64,000 nucleotides of DNA. Origin: JAFGNV01 sp964612485 (GTDB lineage Bacteria > Chloroflexota > Anaerolineae > 4572-78 > J111). Shown here piece by piece: positions 57,055 to 64,000 of this stretch. Numbering within the stretch: the stretch's first letter is position 1; every line of letters starts with the position of its first letter. A program made the position numbers and the translations under genes. The notes under the pieces were generated by a model that worked only from the letters and a program-made list of their open reading frames with translations, was not told where the DNA came from and did no database searches. The stretch is from contig CAZTFF010000007.1 of assembly GCA_964612485.1 (NCBI GenBank), positions 1 through 64,000 of the forward strand, given 5' to 3'.

Positions 57055-59595
57055 ATGATTTATCTGGATGATGTGCTGGCAGCGACCCATGGAACCTTGC
57101 ACGGCCCTGCCGGTGTTAACCATTTTTCCGGTTTTGCCTTTGACTCGCGCCAACTTGAGCCGGGCCAGCTTTTCCTGGCCGTCAAAACCACCACCGGCGA
57201 CGGCCACCAGTACATTGGCGATGCCCTGAGTCGAGGCGCAGCCGGTATTTTATGCGAAGACCCTCAGGCGGTCCCCATTCTGGAGAATCCCCTCACCACC
57301 ATATTAGTGCCCGACATCCAGCAGGCGTTGGCCGATTACGCCTCGTTCATTCTCAACAAATACCGGCCTAAGGTAATCGGCGTGACCGGTTCCAGCGGCA
57401 AAACAACCACCAAAGAGGCCATTGCCGCTGTTTTGCAAAAGCGATACCGCGTTTTCAAAAATATCGGCAGTTACAACGGCCGGTATGGCCTGGCTATTTC
57501 GCTGGGCGAACTGACCGCCGAGCACGAAATGGCCGTGCTGGAAATGGCCTGCGATAGCTTTGGTGAAATCTCCGAACTGGCCCGCCTCACTCAACCCCAG
57601 GTGGGCGTGATCACCACCATCAACCGCACCCATCTGGCTTATCTGGGCACGCTCAACAACATTGCCGCCGAAAAAGGGCGTTTGATCGAGGCCCTGCCTT
57701 TTGACGGCGCGGCCATTCTCAATGCCGACAACGCGCGGGTGGCCGGCATGGTGCCCCGCACCCAGGCCCGTATTCTCACCTTTGGTCTCACCGCCGGGGC
57801 CGATGTTCGCGCCATCGACCTTACTCTGCGGCGCGACGGGCTTCGATTTACGGTGCAGTGTAATGGCCAATCTTATCCCGGCCAGATTTCTTTGTTGGGA
57901 CGCCACCAGATTTATACGGTGCTGGCAGCCGTGACCACCGGCCTGGTTTTTGATATTCCGCCCGAGGCGGCGCTGGCGGCGCTAAAGAAATTGTCGCCCG
58001 TGCCGGGCCGAATGAACCCTTTGCCCGGCCAAAAAGGCTCCTTGATCATCGATGACACCTTCAACGCCAGCCCCGAAGCAACCATGGCCGCCCTCGACAC
58101 CCTGGCCGAAATGCCCGGCGCGCGCAAAGTAGCGATTTTGGGCGATATGCCCGATCTGGGTGATAGTGAGCGCCAGGCGCATCAACAAATTGGGCGTTAC
58201 GCCGGAACCCGCGTGGAACGATTGGTCACCAAGGGCGAGGCCGCGCAGGATATTGCGGTGGCGGCCCGCGAAGAGGGTCTGGGCAAACACGCCGTCACCG
58301 TAACCTTTACCCGCGATGATGCGGCGGCTGCGGTGCAGGATATTCTTTCGCCCGATACGGTGGTGCTGATCAAAGGCGGGGCCGGCACGCGGCTGGAAGG
58401 TGTGGTGCAGCGATTGCTGGGCAACCCTCAACGCGACCGCCGGAAGTTGGTGCGCCAGGAGGCCGGTTGGGCCACGGTTCGGCCCCAGCAGCCGGCCCGC
58501 CCCACCTGGGTAGAGGTTGATCTGGAGGCGGTAGCCAACAATGTGCGGCGGCTGGCAAAGCAGGCGGCCCCGGCCAAGATTCTGGCTGTACTCAAGGCCG
58601 ATGCTTACGGCCACGGTATGGTCAAAGTAGCCCGTACCGCGCTCAACAACGGCATCTCGTGGATTGGCGTGGCTACCCTGGGTGAAGCCATTACCCTGCG
58701 GTACGCCGGCCTGGATATCCCCATTTTGGTGATGAGTTACATGCCCGCCTGGCAGGCTCACGAAGCGATTTTACATAATGTTCGAGCCACTATTTTTAAC
58801 AAAGAATTGGCTCGGGCCTTTAGCCGCGCCGCGCAAGATTTGAACCAACAGGCATATGTGCATGTCAAAGTGGATACCGGTATGGGCCGGCTGGGGCTGC
58901 TGCCGGACGAGGTGCTTGCCTTTTTGCAGTCCATTGATTTGCCCGGCTTGCGGATTGAGGGCATGTACACCCACTTTGCCACCGCCGATGAAATGGATCA
59001 AACCCACGCCCGCAAGCAGTTGGGGCGGTACCAGGCCCTGCTGCGGCAACTGGATAAAGCCAACCTGCGCCCGGCCATTGTCCACGCCTCAAACACGGCG
59101 GGTATTCTCAATTTGCCCGAAGCCCGGTTTGATATGGTGCGGGCCGGGATTGGGCTGTACGGCCTGCCGCCCTCGCCGGCAACCCCGCTGCCGGAAGGGT
59201 TTCGCCCCGCGTTATCGTTTAAGAGTACCGTCGGGCAGGTCAAAACCCTGCCGCCCGACAGCCCGATTGGTTATGGAGCCACCTATCGGACCCAGGGAGA
59301 AGAAACCCTGGCCATTATTCCGGTGGGTTATGCCGATGGTTTCCGCCGGGCGCCGCAAACCTGGAAAGAGGTGCTGGTGAAAGGGCAGCGCGCGCCGCTG
59401 GTGGGACGGGTCAGCATGGATCAAGCCGCCATCAACGTGACCCATATTTCCAATGTGCGCCAGGGCGATGAAGTGGTGCTGATTGGCCGGCAGGGCGATG
59501 CGGTAATTACCGCCGAAGAAGTGGCTGAAAACCTGGGAACCATTAACTACGAAGTTGTCAGCGAACTGCTGGCCCGAATTCCGAGAATTTCTTGA
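57055..59595 (+). CDS. Bifunctional UDP-N-acetylmuramoyl-tripeptide--D-alanyl-D-alanine ligase / alanine racemase
   Basis: 846 residues from ATG 57055, chosen for GAGGAG eight bases upstream; the frame is open further left, but that stretch is not conserved-looking. The MurF half (about 1-460) has the ATP loop 'GVTGSSGKTTTKEAI' (111-119), 'NIGSYNGRYGLAISL', 'MACDSFGEISELARLTQPQVGVITTINRTHL' and 'IIDDTFNASPEATMAALDTL'. The Alr half (about 480-846) has 'TWVEVDLEAVANNVRRLAK', the PLP lysine in 'VLKADAYGHGM', 'VKVDTGMGRLGL', and catalytic Tyr in 'GYGATYRTQ'. The racemase makes D-Ala and the ligase attaches D-Ala-D-Ala to the wall precursor. Such fusions are best known from Bacteroidota. It supports a peptidoglycan-making host. 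Confidence 0.95.
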   Translation: MIYLDDVLAATHGTLHGPAGVNHFSGFAFDSRQLEPGQLFLAVKTTTGDGHQYIGDALSRGAAGILCEDPQAVPILENPLTTILVPDIQQALADYASFILNKYRPKVIGVTGSSGKTTTKEAIAAVLQKRYRVFKNIGSYNGRYGLAISLGELTAEHEMAVLEMACDSFGEISELARLTQPQVGVITTINRTHLAYLGTLNNIAAEKGRLIEALPFDGAAILNADNARVAGMVPRTQARILTFGLTAGADVRAIDLTLRRDGLRFTVQCNGQSYPGQISLLGRHQIYTVLAAVTTGLVFDIPPEAALAALKKLSPVPGRMNPLPGQKGSLIIDDTFNASPEATMAALDTLAEMPGARKVAILGDMPDLGDSERQAHQQIGRYAGTRVERLVTKGEAAQDIAVAAREEGLGKHAVTVTFTRDDAAAAVQDILSPDTVVLIKGGAGTRLEGVVQRLLGNPQRDRRKLVRQEAGWATVRPQQPARPTWVEVDLEAVANNVRRLAKQAAPAKILAVLKADAYGHGMVKVARTALNNGISWIGVATLGEAITLRYAGLDIPILVMSYMPAWQAHEAILHNVRATIFNKELARAFSRAAQDLNQQAYVHVKVDTGMGRLGLLPDEVLAFLQSIDLPGLRIEGMYTHFATADEMDQTHARKQLGRYQALLRQLDKANLRPAIVHASNTAGILNLPEARFDMVRAGIGLYGLPPSPATPLPEGFRPALSFKSTVGQVKTLPPDSPIGYGATYRTQGEETLAIIPVGYADGFRRAPQTWKEVLVKGQRAPLVGRVSMDQAAINVTHISNVRQGDEVVLIGRQGDAVITAEEVAENLGTINYEVVSELLARIPRIS

Positions 59596-59620
59596 ATAAA
59601 GTGGTCACTTGTTGTATAAT
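59592..59620 (+). promoter_or_regulatory. Promoter of the Phd/VapC pair, with possible operator
   Basis: TTGAAT (59592-59597), 17-base spacer, perfect TATAAT (59615-59620). TGGTCAC at about 59602-59608 and GTGATCA at about 59640-59646 form an imperfect inverted pair flanking the -10, a plausible site for autoregulation by the antitoxin complex. Confidence 0.6.
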
Positions 59621-59668
59621 GTGGTTGCATATATTTTTGTGATCAGAAAGTATTATGGAGTGATGATC

Positions 59669-59944
59669 ATGGCGCAAATGACGGTGGGAATCAGAGAGTT
59701 GAAGGTCCGATTGAGTAGTTATGTCAAACAGGTCAAAGGCGGGGCGACCCTGATTATCACGGACCGCGGCAAACCGGTAGGCCAAATTATGCCTATCCAG
59801 CCTTCCCTTGCAGCCCGGATACATGAGTTGAGCCAAACCGGTCTGGTGTCCTGGAGTGGCCGCAAGTTGGAGCCGAAAAGTCCGGTTGCTCAACTTGAGG
59901 GCCGTAAAACCGTTGCCGAGGTGCTGCTGGAGAATCGAGAATGA
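59669..59944 (+). CDS. Phd/YefM-family antitoxin
   Basis: 91 residues from ATG 59669 behind GGAG (spacing eight). 'MTVGIRELKVRLSSYVKQVKGGATLIITDRGKPVGQIMPI' is the canonical Phd/YefM N-terminal DNA-binding and dimerisation domain. The rest ('LSQTGLVSWSGRKLEPKSP', 'GRKTVAEVLLENRE') is the toxin-binding tail that wraps the PIN domain. The stop overlaps the ATG of the toxin gene by four bases (ATGA). The complex usually represses its own operon, fitting the inverted motif around the promoter. Confidence 0.92.
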   Translation: MAQMTVGIRELKVRLSSYVKQVKGGATLIITDRGKPVGQIMPIQPSLAARIHELSQTGLVSWSGRKLEPKSPVAQLEGRKTVAEVLLENRE

Positions 59945-60375
59945 TTCTCTACCTCGATGCCAGCGCGCTGGTGAAACGGTATGTGGCTGAACCCGGCTCA
60001 ACTGAGATTGATCAATTGATCGCTGCCGCCGAGATAGTGGGGACAGCCATCATCAGTCGGGTGGAGGTGGCGGCTGCGTTGGCCAAATCGGTTCGTATGG
60101 GGGTGTTATCCCCAGATGCTGCCGCGGAAAGCCTGCAAGCGTTTAGAACGGAGTGGTTTGATCTGGCGCGAATCCAACTTACAGAAATGGCGATTTCTCG
60201 CGCCGATATATTGGCCTGGGAACACGGCCTGCGGGGCTACGACGCCGTTCAGTTAGCGGCGGCGCTGGTGTGGCAAGAAGCTATGGGCGCATCGGTGACA
60301 ATGGCTACCTTTGACCGGCAGTTGTGGGCCGCTGCAAAAAAAGAAGGTCTGTTATTCTATCCCCCCAATACTTAA
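59941..60375 (+). CDS. VapC-type PIN-domain toxin
   Basis: 144 residues. Acidic PIN residues are kept: Asp in 'ILYLDASALVKRYVAEPGS', Glu in 'ISRVEVAAALAKS', Asp in 'LRGYDAVQLAAAL' and Asp in 'MATFDRQLWAAAK'. VapC proteins are ribonucleases, often acting on tRNA or rRNA. The gene is coupled to the Phd-like antitoxin by an ATGA overlap and, unlike the DUF5615 toxin at 40365-40719, is intact. A class V aminotransferase gene follows after 24 bp. Confidence 0.93.
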   Translation: MILYLDASALVKRYVAEPGSTEIDQLIAAAEIVGTAIISRVEVAAALAKSVRMGVLSPDAAAESLQAFRTEWFDLARIQLTEMAISRADILAWEHGLRGYDAVQLAAALVWQEAMGASVTMATFDRQLWAAAKKEGLLFYPPNT

Positions 60376-60399
60376 AGAGAGCGACGAGGTAAATTATTC

Positions 60400-61575
60400 A
60401 TGACTAACGATTCTGGAAAAATCACCCAAATTCGGCAGGCGATGCCTTCCGTGCAAAACAAGGTGTATTTGAACACCGGTACCTGCGGTCCCATGTCAAC
60501 CCTCACCATCGACACGGTAAATCAGGCCAACAGCCGCGAACTGAGCGAAGGCCGGGCCGATTTGAGCGGGTTCAAAGCGCTGTCCGAAACACTGGTCGAA
60601 CTGCGGGCGGCGCTGGCCCGGCTGGTCAACGCCGATCCTTCAGAGATAGCGTTGACCCATCACACCACGGAAGGCATTAATATTGTGGTCCACGGTCTAT
60701 CTTGGCAGCCCGGCGATGAGGTGTTGACCACTACCTCGGAGCACGAGGGTGGGCTGCTGCCGGTGTATGTGCTGCGCCAGCGTCACGGGGTCAACGTCAA
60801 CATCATCGACATCAGCGCCGACAATGTACTGGCCGAATTGGAGGCCGCCATTACGCCGCGCACCCGCTTGCTGGTGGTTTCGCACGTGTTGTGGAATACG
60901 GGCGCGCGCTTGCCGTTGGCCGAGATTGTGGCGATGGCGCATCGCCATGATGTTCTGGTGTTGGTGGATGGGGCGCAATCCGCCGGCGCGATTCCGCTGG
61001 ATCTGCCGGCCACCGGGGTTGATTTTTACGCCATGCCCGGCCAAAAATGGTTATGCAGCCCGGAAGGCACCGGCGCGCTGTATGTTCGTAAAGATCGTTT
61101 GAGTTTGGTGGCCCCTACGTTTGTGGGGTTCTTAACGCTGGAGGATATCAACGGTTATGATTTTTCGGGGCATTTTTTGCCGGCGCGGGATTCGGCGCGG
61201 CGGTTTGAGGTGGGCACGGTCTATCGCCCCGGCATTCACGGCATGTTGGCCAATTTGCAGTGGCTGGATGAAACCGTGGGGTGGCGCTGGATTCATAATC
61301 GCATTGAGCATCTGGCCGAATACGCGCGCCAGACCCTGGCCGGACTCCCCGGCACGACGATTCTTACGCCCTCCGGCCCGCAAGCCGGCCTGGTAACATT
61401 TACCGTTGATGGCCTGGACCCGTCTAAAACTATGCTCAGGTTGAGCAAAGAAGACATTGTTTTGCGCTTCTTGCGGCACCCTTACGCGCTGCGGATTTCG
61501 ACCGGCTTTTACAATACGGAAGAAGACATCGACCGGCTGGCGGCAGCGTTGCGCGAGCATATTGATTCTGAGTAA
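60400..61575 (+). CDS. Class V PLP-dependent aminotransferase / isopenicillin-N epimerase-like
   Basis: 391 residues. PLP-fold features: 'NTGTCGPMSTLTIDTVNQ', 'IALTHHTTEGINIVVHGLSWQPGDEVLTTTSEHEG', 'LLVVSHVLWNTGARLP', 'VLVDGAQSAGAIPLDLPATGVDFYAMPGQKWLCSPEGTGALYV' (cofactor Asp and Schiff-base Lys) and 'RRFEVGTVYRPGIHGMLANLQWLDE'. This is the SufS/IscS/Csd-like superfamily; lack of the desulfurase Cys loop argues against cysteine desulfurase. Members include EgtE-like lyases and isopenicillin-N epimerase. The substrate is unknown. GAGG lies ten bases before the ATG. It is just downstream of vapC, but the relationship is probably only positional. Confidence 0.85.
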   Translation: MTNDSGKITQIRQAMPSVQNKVYLNTGTCGPMSTLTIDTVNQANSRELSEGRADLSGFKALSETLVELRAALARLVNADPSEIALTHHTTEGINIVVHGLSWQPGDEVLTTTSEHEGGLLPVYVLRQRHGVNVNIIDISADNVLAELEAAITPRTRLLVVSHVLWNTGARLPLAEIVAMAHRHDVLVLVDGAQSAGAIPLDLPATGVDFYAMPGQKWLCSPEGTGALYVRKDRLSLVAPTFVGFLTLEDINGYDFSGHFLPARDSARRFEVGTVYRPGIHGMLANLQWLDETVGWRWIHNRIEHLAEYARQTLAGLPGTTILTPSGPQAGLVTFTVDGLDPSKTMLRLSKEDIVLRFLRHPYALRISTGFYNTEEDIDRLAAALREHIDSE

Positions 61576-61601
61576 TCGCTTGTAAATTACTTCCTTGTTG
61601 T

Positions 61602-61695
61602 GCCTTCTCAATAATCTGGGGCAGAGTTGGTTGAGCCTGTCGAAACCAACGGTCTTCGACAGGCTCAGACCTCGTTTTTCCGAAAAATTGATTAG
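61602..61695 (-). repeat. Palindromic intergenic repeat, copy 3 (best preserved)
   Basis: Reverse orientation to copies 1 and 2. The core has a perfect 13-bp stem TGAGCCTGTCGAA/TTCGACAGGCTCA around a 10-base loop, flanked by GTTGG..CCAAC-type and GGGGCAGAG/..CTCG segments and an outer CTTCTCAATAAT end. Filler 'GATTAGAGATTAATGCG' follows it. Confidence 0.85.
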
Positions 61696-61778
61696 GAGAT
61701 TAGAGATTAATGCGAAATCTCTAATCTTTAGATGAAACCAGGGAGTTATTTTTAGAAGATCATTTGCACAATCATTTT

Positions 61779-63518
61779 TTACCGGCAAATAAAAATCAAT
61801 TTCCCAAACTCACGCAATACCTGATCCAGCGCGCTGCCCAGGACAATTTCCCAAACGGCGGAGCGGCTGTACCCGCCCATCAAAATTAAATCTATTTCAC
61901 GCGAGCGGGCCGTATCCAAAATAATTTGTCCAATTGAGGTTCCCTGCTCGATGAGAAATGTGGCCTTCACCTCACGGTGGGCCAGATAAGTTTGGGCGTG
62001 TTCCTGCACGGTTTCGGGGCATTCATCGTTACAAATGGTGAGCACACTCAATGGAATGTCCCATCGTTTTGAAACGTAAGTGGCTACAAACAGGGCCTCC
62101 TCGGCCTTGGGGCTGCCGTCGTAGGCCAGCAGCGTACGGGTTAAGGGCACAGAGTTGGGCGGAACGGCCAGCACCGGGGTGGCGCAGCGCCTGAGAATGG
62201 TGCGGAAGCGGTTGCCTAATTTAGCCAATGGCTGCGAGGCCGGCGGGTGAGCTACATCGGCCACAATCAAATCGTTCCAGCGGGAGCGCTCGCAGATTTG
62301 GCGGGCCACCTCGCCATGAACTACGGCTAATTTGCCGGGAATACCGGCTGCGGCGCAGCGTTGATCAAATTCAGCTTGCACAGCCTGAGTAGTTTCACTC
62401 TCTATCTCCGAAGCCGAGGCCACGATATGCAGGCCATTGACCCGGCTATTTTCCCGCCGCGCAATCTCAAGGGCCTGTTCCAGCGCGGGCCAACTGCGAT
62501 GCTGGCCGCTGACCGGCACCAGAATCTGGGTAAAGAGGCAGCAATCCTGGTTGGATTTTCCTTTTTGCTCGCGCCAGAGGCCGGTGTGAGGCCCGGACTC
62601 CAGAGAATCAGGTGTAAGAATATCCAAAAATTGCGCGCCCAGCCGAGCGGCCAGCCGTTCCAGGCGGGGGCTGTGGTAGGTGGTGAGGTCGGCGGCCACC
62701 GATTCCAGTTCAACCTCCCACCCCAGCGCCTCCTCCAATCCTTTGCGGTGGCGTGAGAGCCACAAATAAAGGTCGGTTTCGGTCCGGTCGGGGAAATAGT
62801 GCAAAATGTTTTGCTCGCGGATTATTTGGACAACCGGCGTGTAGACCGTATCGTACCAGTGGGCCGCGGCCTCTTCAAGAGGAACAAAATCGTTCCGTTC
62901 CAGACCCATAAAGTAACGATGTACCTCAATATGTTCTTCTAGAATGGGATATTTGCCGGGCGCGGTTACGGCCAGGTCGGCTTGGGGGCGCAGTTTTCCC
63001 AGTTGGGTTCGTTCCAGAAAATCAGCATACTCTGCTTTGAGAATGAGTTGGTCCGGCTGGGTATCGGGAGAAAAGGGAACGCGGGTTTTAACCTCAGTTA
63101 CATAAGCCTGGATGGTAGCCGCCCCCAACTGCCTCGCCACCGAAACACGATGATTGCCATCCAGCACAAAATAGGCATCGCCAATTTGATAGACTTCGAT
63201 GGGCGGAGTCCCCACCAGGTCCAAGGTTGCTTGCTGCACGCCGGTCCAACGGCTTTGAGCGCTGTCGTGGCGGGGCAGAAAGCTGCGGGTAAAATCATCG
63301 TAACGGCCCACGCTGCCCACAATGGCGTCTAACGGAATTTCCTGCAACCCCCGGGGTTTGGTGCTGGTGGCGCGAAGTTTTTGGCGAACTTCCTCGTAAG
63401 AGAACAATTTAGTCGATTGGCCGGTGAGCCGCGCTCTCAATTCTTCCATACGCGCCTGGGATCGGACACGATGGAAATCTTGGATAGCGGACATTCGGCT
63501 TACCTGATCTACTGACAT
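61779..63518 (-). CDS. ParB-like / DUF4032 / double universal-stress-protein fusion
   Basis: 579 residues. Residues 60-155 resemble a ParB/Srx-like nuclease fold ('GRYDDFTRSFLPRHDSAQSRW', 'PPIEVYQIGDAYFVLDGNHRVSVARQLGAATIQAYVTEV'). Residues about 165-295 match DUF4032 ('LAVTAPGKYPILEEHIEVHRYFMGLERND', 'YTPVVQIIREQNILHYFPDRTETDLYLWLSRH'). Two USP domains follow (about 330-445 and 450-579). The second shows 'RTLLAYDGSPKAEEALFVATYVS' and an ATP-site-like 'LILMGGYSRSAVWEIVLGSALDQVL'. The first is more diverged. AAGGA six bases before ATG 63518 fixes the start. It is soluble and stands alone. Function is unknown; nucleotide-gated DNA or protein binding is one possibility. Confidence 0.8.
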   Translation of the reverse strand: MSVDQVSRMSAIQDFHRVRSQARMEELRARLTGQSTKLFSYEEVRQKLRATSTKPRGLQEIPLDAIVGSVGRYDDFTRSFLPRHDSAQSRWTGVQQATLDLVGTPPIEVYQIGDAYFVLDGNHRVSVARQLGAATIQAYVTEVKTRVPFSPDTQPDQLILKAEYADFLERTQLGKLRPQADLAVTAPGKYPILEEHIEVHRYFMGLERNDFVPLEEAAAHWYDTVYTPVVQIIREQNILHYFPDRTETDLYLWLSRHRKGLEEALGWEVELESVAADLTTYHSPRLERLAARLGAQFLDILTPDSLESGPHTGLWREQKGKSNQDCCLFTQILVPVSGQHRSWPALEQALEIARRENSRVNGLHIVASASEIESETTQAVQAEFDQRCAAAGIPGKLAVVHGEVARQICERSRWNDLIVADVAHPPASQPLAKLGNRFRTILRRCATPVLAVPPNSVPLTRTLLAYDGSPKAEEALFVATYVSKRWDIPLSVLTICNDECPETVQEHAQTYLAHREVKATFLIEQGTSIGQIILDTARSREIDLILMGGYSRSAVWEIVLGSALDQVLREFGKLIFICR

Positions 63519-63950
63519 TTTTTATCCTTATGTTTTGATAATCAGATTACAAAGTGATTCTCACAAGCTGTTTTAAAAGTGTTATTTTTACTGTTTCATC
63601 CACAGATTTAGGCAACCATAGGTTGCACCAGATAATTCACAGATTATTTGCTAATTTTACTTATCTGTGCCTATCTGTGTTCATCTGGAGGCTTTTAAAA
63701 CAGCCTGTCAGAGAATACGCAGAGACAGAGAATTTTATATTTTTTGAGCTTTCTCTGTGAATCTCTGGGGCTGCTCTGTGTAGCTCTGTGAACTGAGAAG
63801 TTACTGTAATGTAGTTTGTTAATTCTGCTCTTGTATCATAAATCAAGATGAAATATCTTGTCAAACCACCCCTGTGCAAATATCTGGCTTATTGTGAGCT
63901 TAAGATTTTTGTGTTAAACTATTTGCACAGCGTCGTTAACCGAGGGCTCT
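63519..63950. other. Intergenic region of repetitive filler
   Basis: 432 bases without a gene. It is dominated by phrases like ATCTGTGCCTATCTGTGTTCATCTGG (63664-63690) and ACGCAGAGACAGAGAATTT...CTCTGTGAATCTCTGGGGCTGCTCTGTG (63717-63800), low-complexity mutually similar words. The end (63890-63950) is AT-rich and should hold the promoter of the last gene. Confidence 0.5.
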
Positions 63951-64000
63951 ATGGAAGACCTAAAAGAAAGATTGCTTACGCTCAACAAGAATCTTAATAC
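63951..64000 (+). CDS. Start of an unidentified protein (cut by window edge)
   Basis: ATG at 63951 is preceded by CGAGGG with a proper spacing. Sixteen complete codons are present, reading 'MEDLKERLLTLNKNLN', an amphipathic helical beginning. Too short to name a family. It diverges from the ParB-like/USP gene. Confidence 0.55.
   Translation, partial: MEDLKERLLTLNKNLN

Overview
This window looks like a piece of chromosome from a Chloroflexota bacterium, probably class Anaerolineae. That placement is inference. It rests on the mix of a mevalonate-pathway cluster with an archaeal-type thiolase/DUF35/HMG-CoA synthase set, pentapeptide-repeat proteins, a very long cyclase-ATPase-TPR regulator, a PP2C-like/NHL protein, a V4R-domain protein, a ParB-like/DUF4032/universal-stress protein and a cobalamin-type methyltransferase. 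Intergenic spaces also carry the repetitive filler often seen in such genomes. Coding DNA is GC-rich with ordinary Shine-Dalgarno sites and a fair number of GTG and TTG starts. Both ends cut a gene.

Layout. 1-1.63 kb: a visibly more AT-rich restriction-modification locus with an SfiI-like endonuclease (3' end outside the window) and a DNA methyltransferase broken by a one-base frameshift. 1.7-3.2 kb: iron-type alcohol dehydrogenase plus a small monooxygenase-fold protein. 3.2-3.7 kb: a decayed AT-rich gene. 3.7-10 kb: a signalling block with a cyclic-nucleotide-binding histidine kinase, a pentapeptide protein and a 1452-residue protein that resembles mammalian soluble adenylyl cyclase. 10.2-27 kb: mostly housekeeping genes (tex, an M20 peptidase, ftsH, a DUF368 transporter, htpG, an aminotransferase, a LysM amidase) with a response regulator/V4R pair. 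27.3-33.3 kb: a PP2C-like/NHL membrane protein, guaA-xpt and a Thr/Pro-rich membrane protein. 33.5-39.7 kb: a pentapeptide lipoprotein, a TolB-like propeller, an exopolysaccharide set (two Wzz-like proteins, a CpsD-like ATPase, an RmlA-like nucleotidyltransferase) and a methyltetrahydrofolate methyltransferase.

39.7-40.8 kb holds a toxin-antitoxin pair whose toxin is frameshifted. 40.8-45.2 kb encodes a membrane sensor with a C-terminal helix-turn-helix, a GNAT acetyltransferase and a secreted HELHH protein. 45.6-49.8 kb is the upper mevalonate pathway (HMG-CoA reductase, HMG-CoA synthase, thiolase, DUF35). 50.2-55.6 kb has a GAF/histidine-kinase-like protein lacking the usual phospho-acceptor His, a SecDF fusion and a secreted matrixin-like protease. 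Three tRNA genes (Leu-CAG, Glu-CTC, His-GTG) lie at 55.75-56.03 kb. Then come a TrmO/chorismate-mutase fusion, a MurF/alanine-racemase fusion, an intact Phd/VapC pair, a class V aminotransferase and the ParB-like/DUF4032/USP protein.

The items most worth following up are the SfiI-like locus with a broken methylase, the soluble-adenylyl-cyclase-like protein beside a cNMP-binding kinase, the TrmO-chorismate mutase fusion, the archaeal-type mevalonate complex with a hairpin in its leader, and a roughly 92-bp palindromic repeat with direct copies on both sides of the DUF368 gene.
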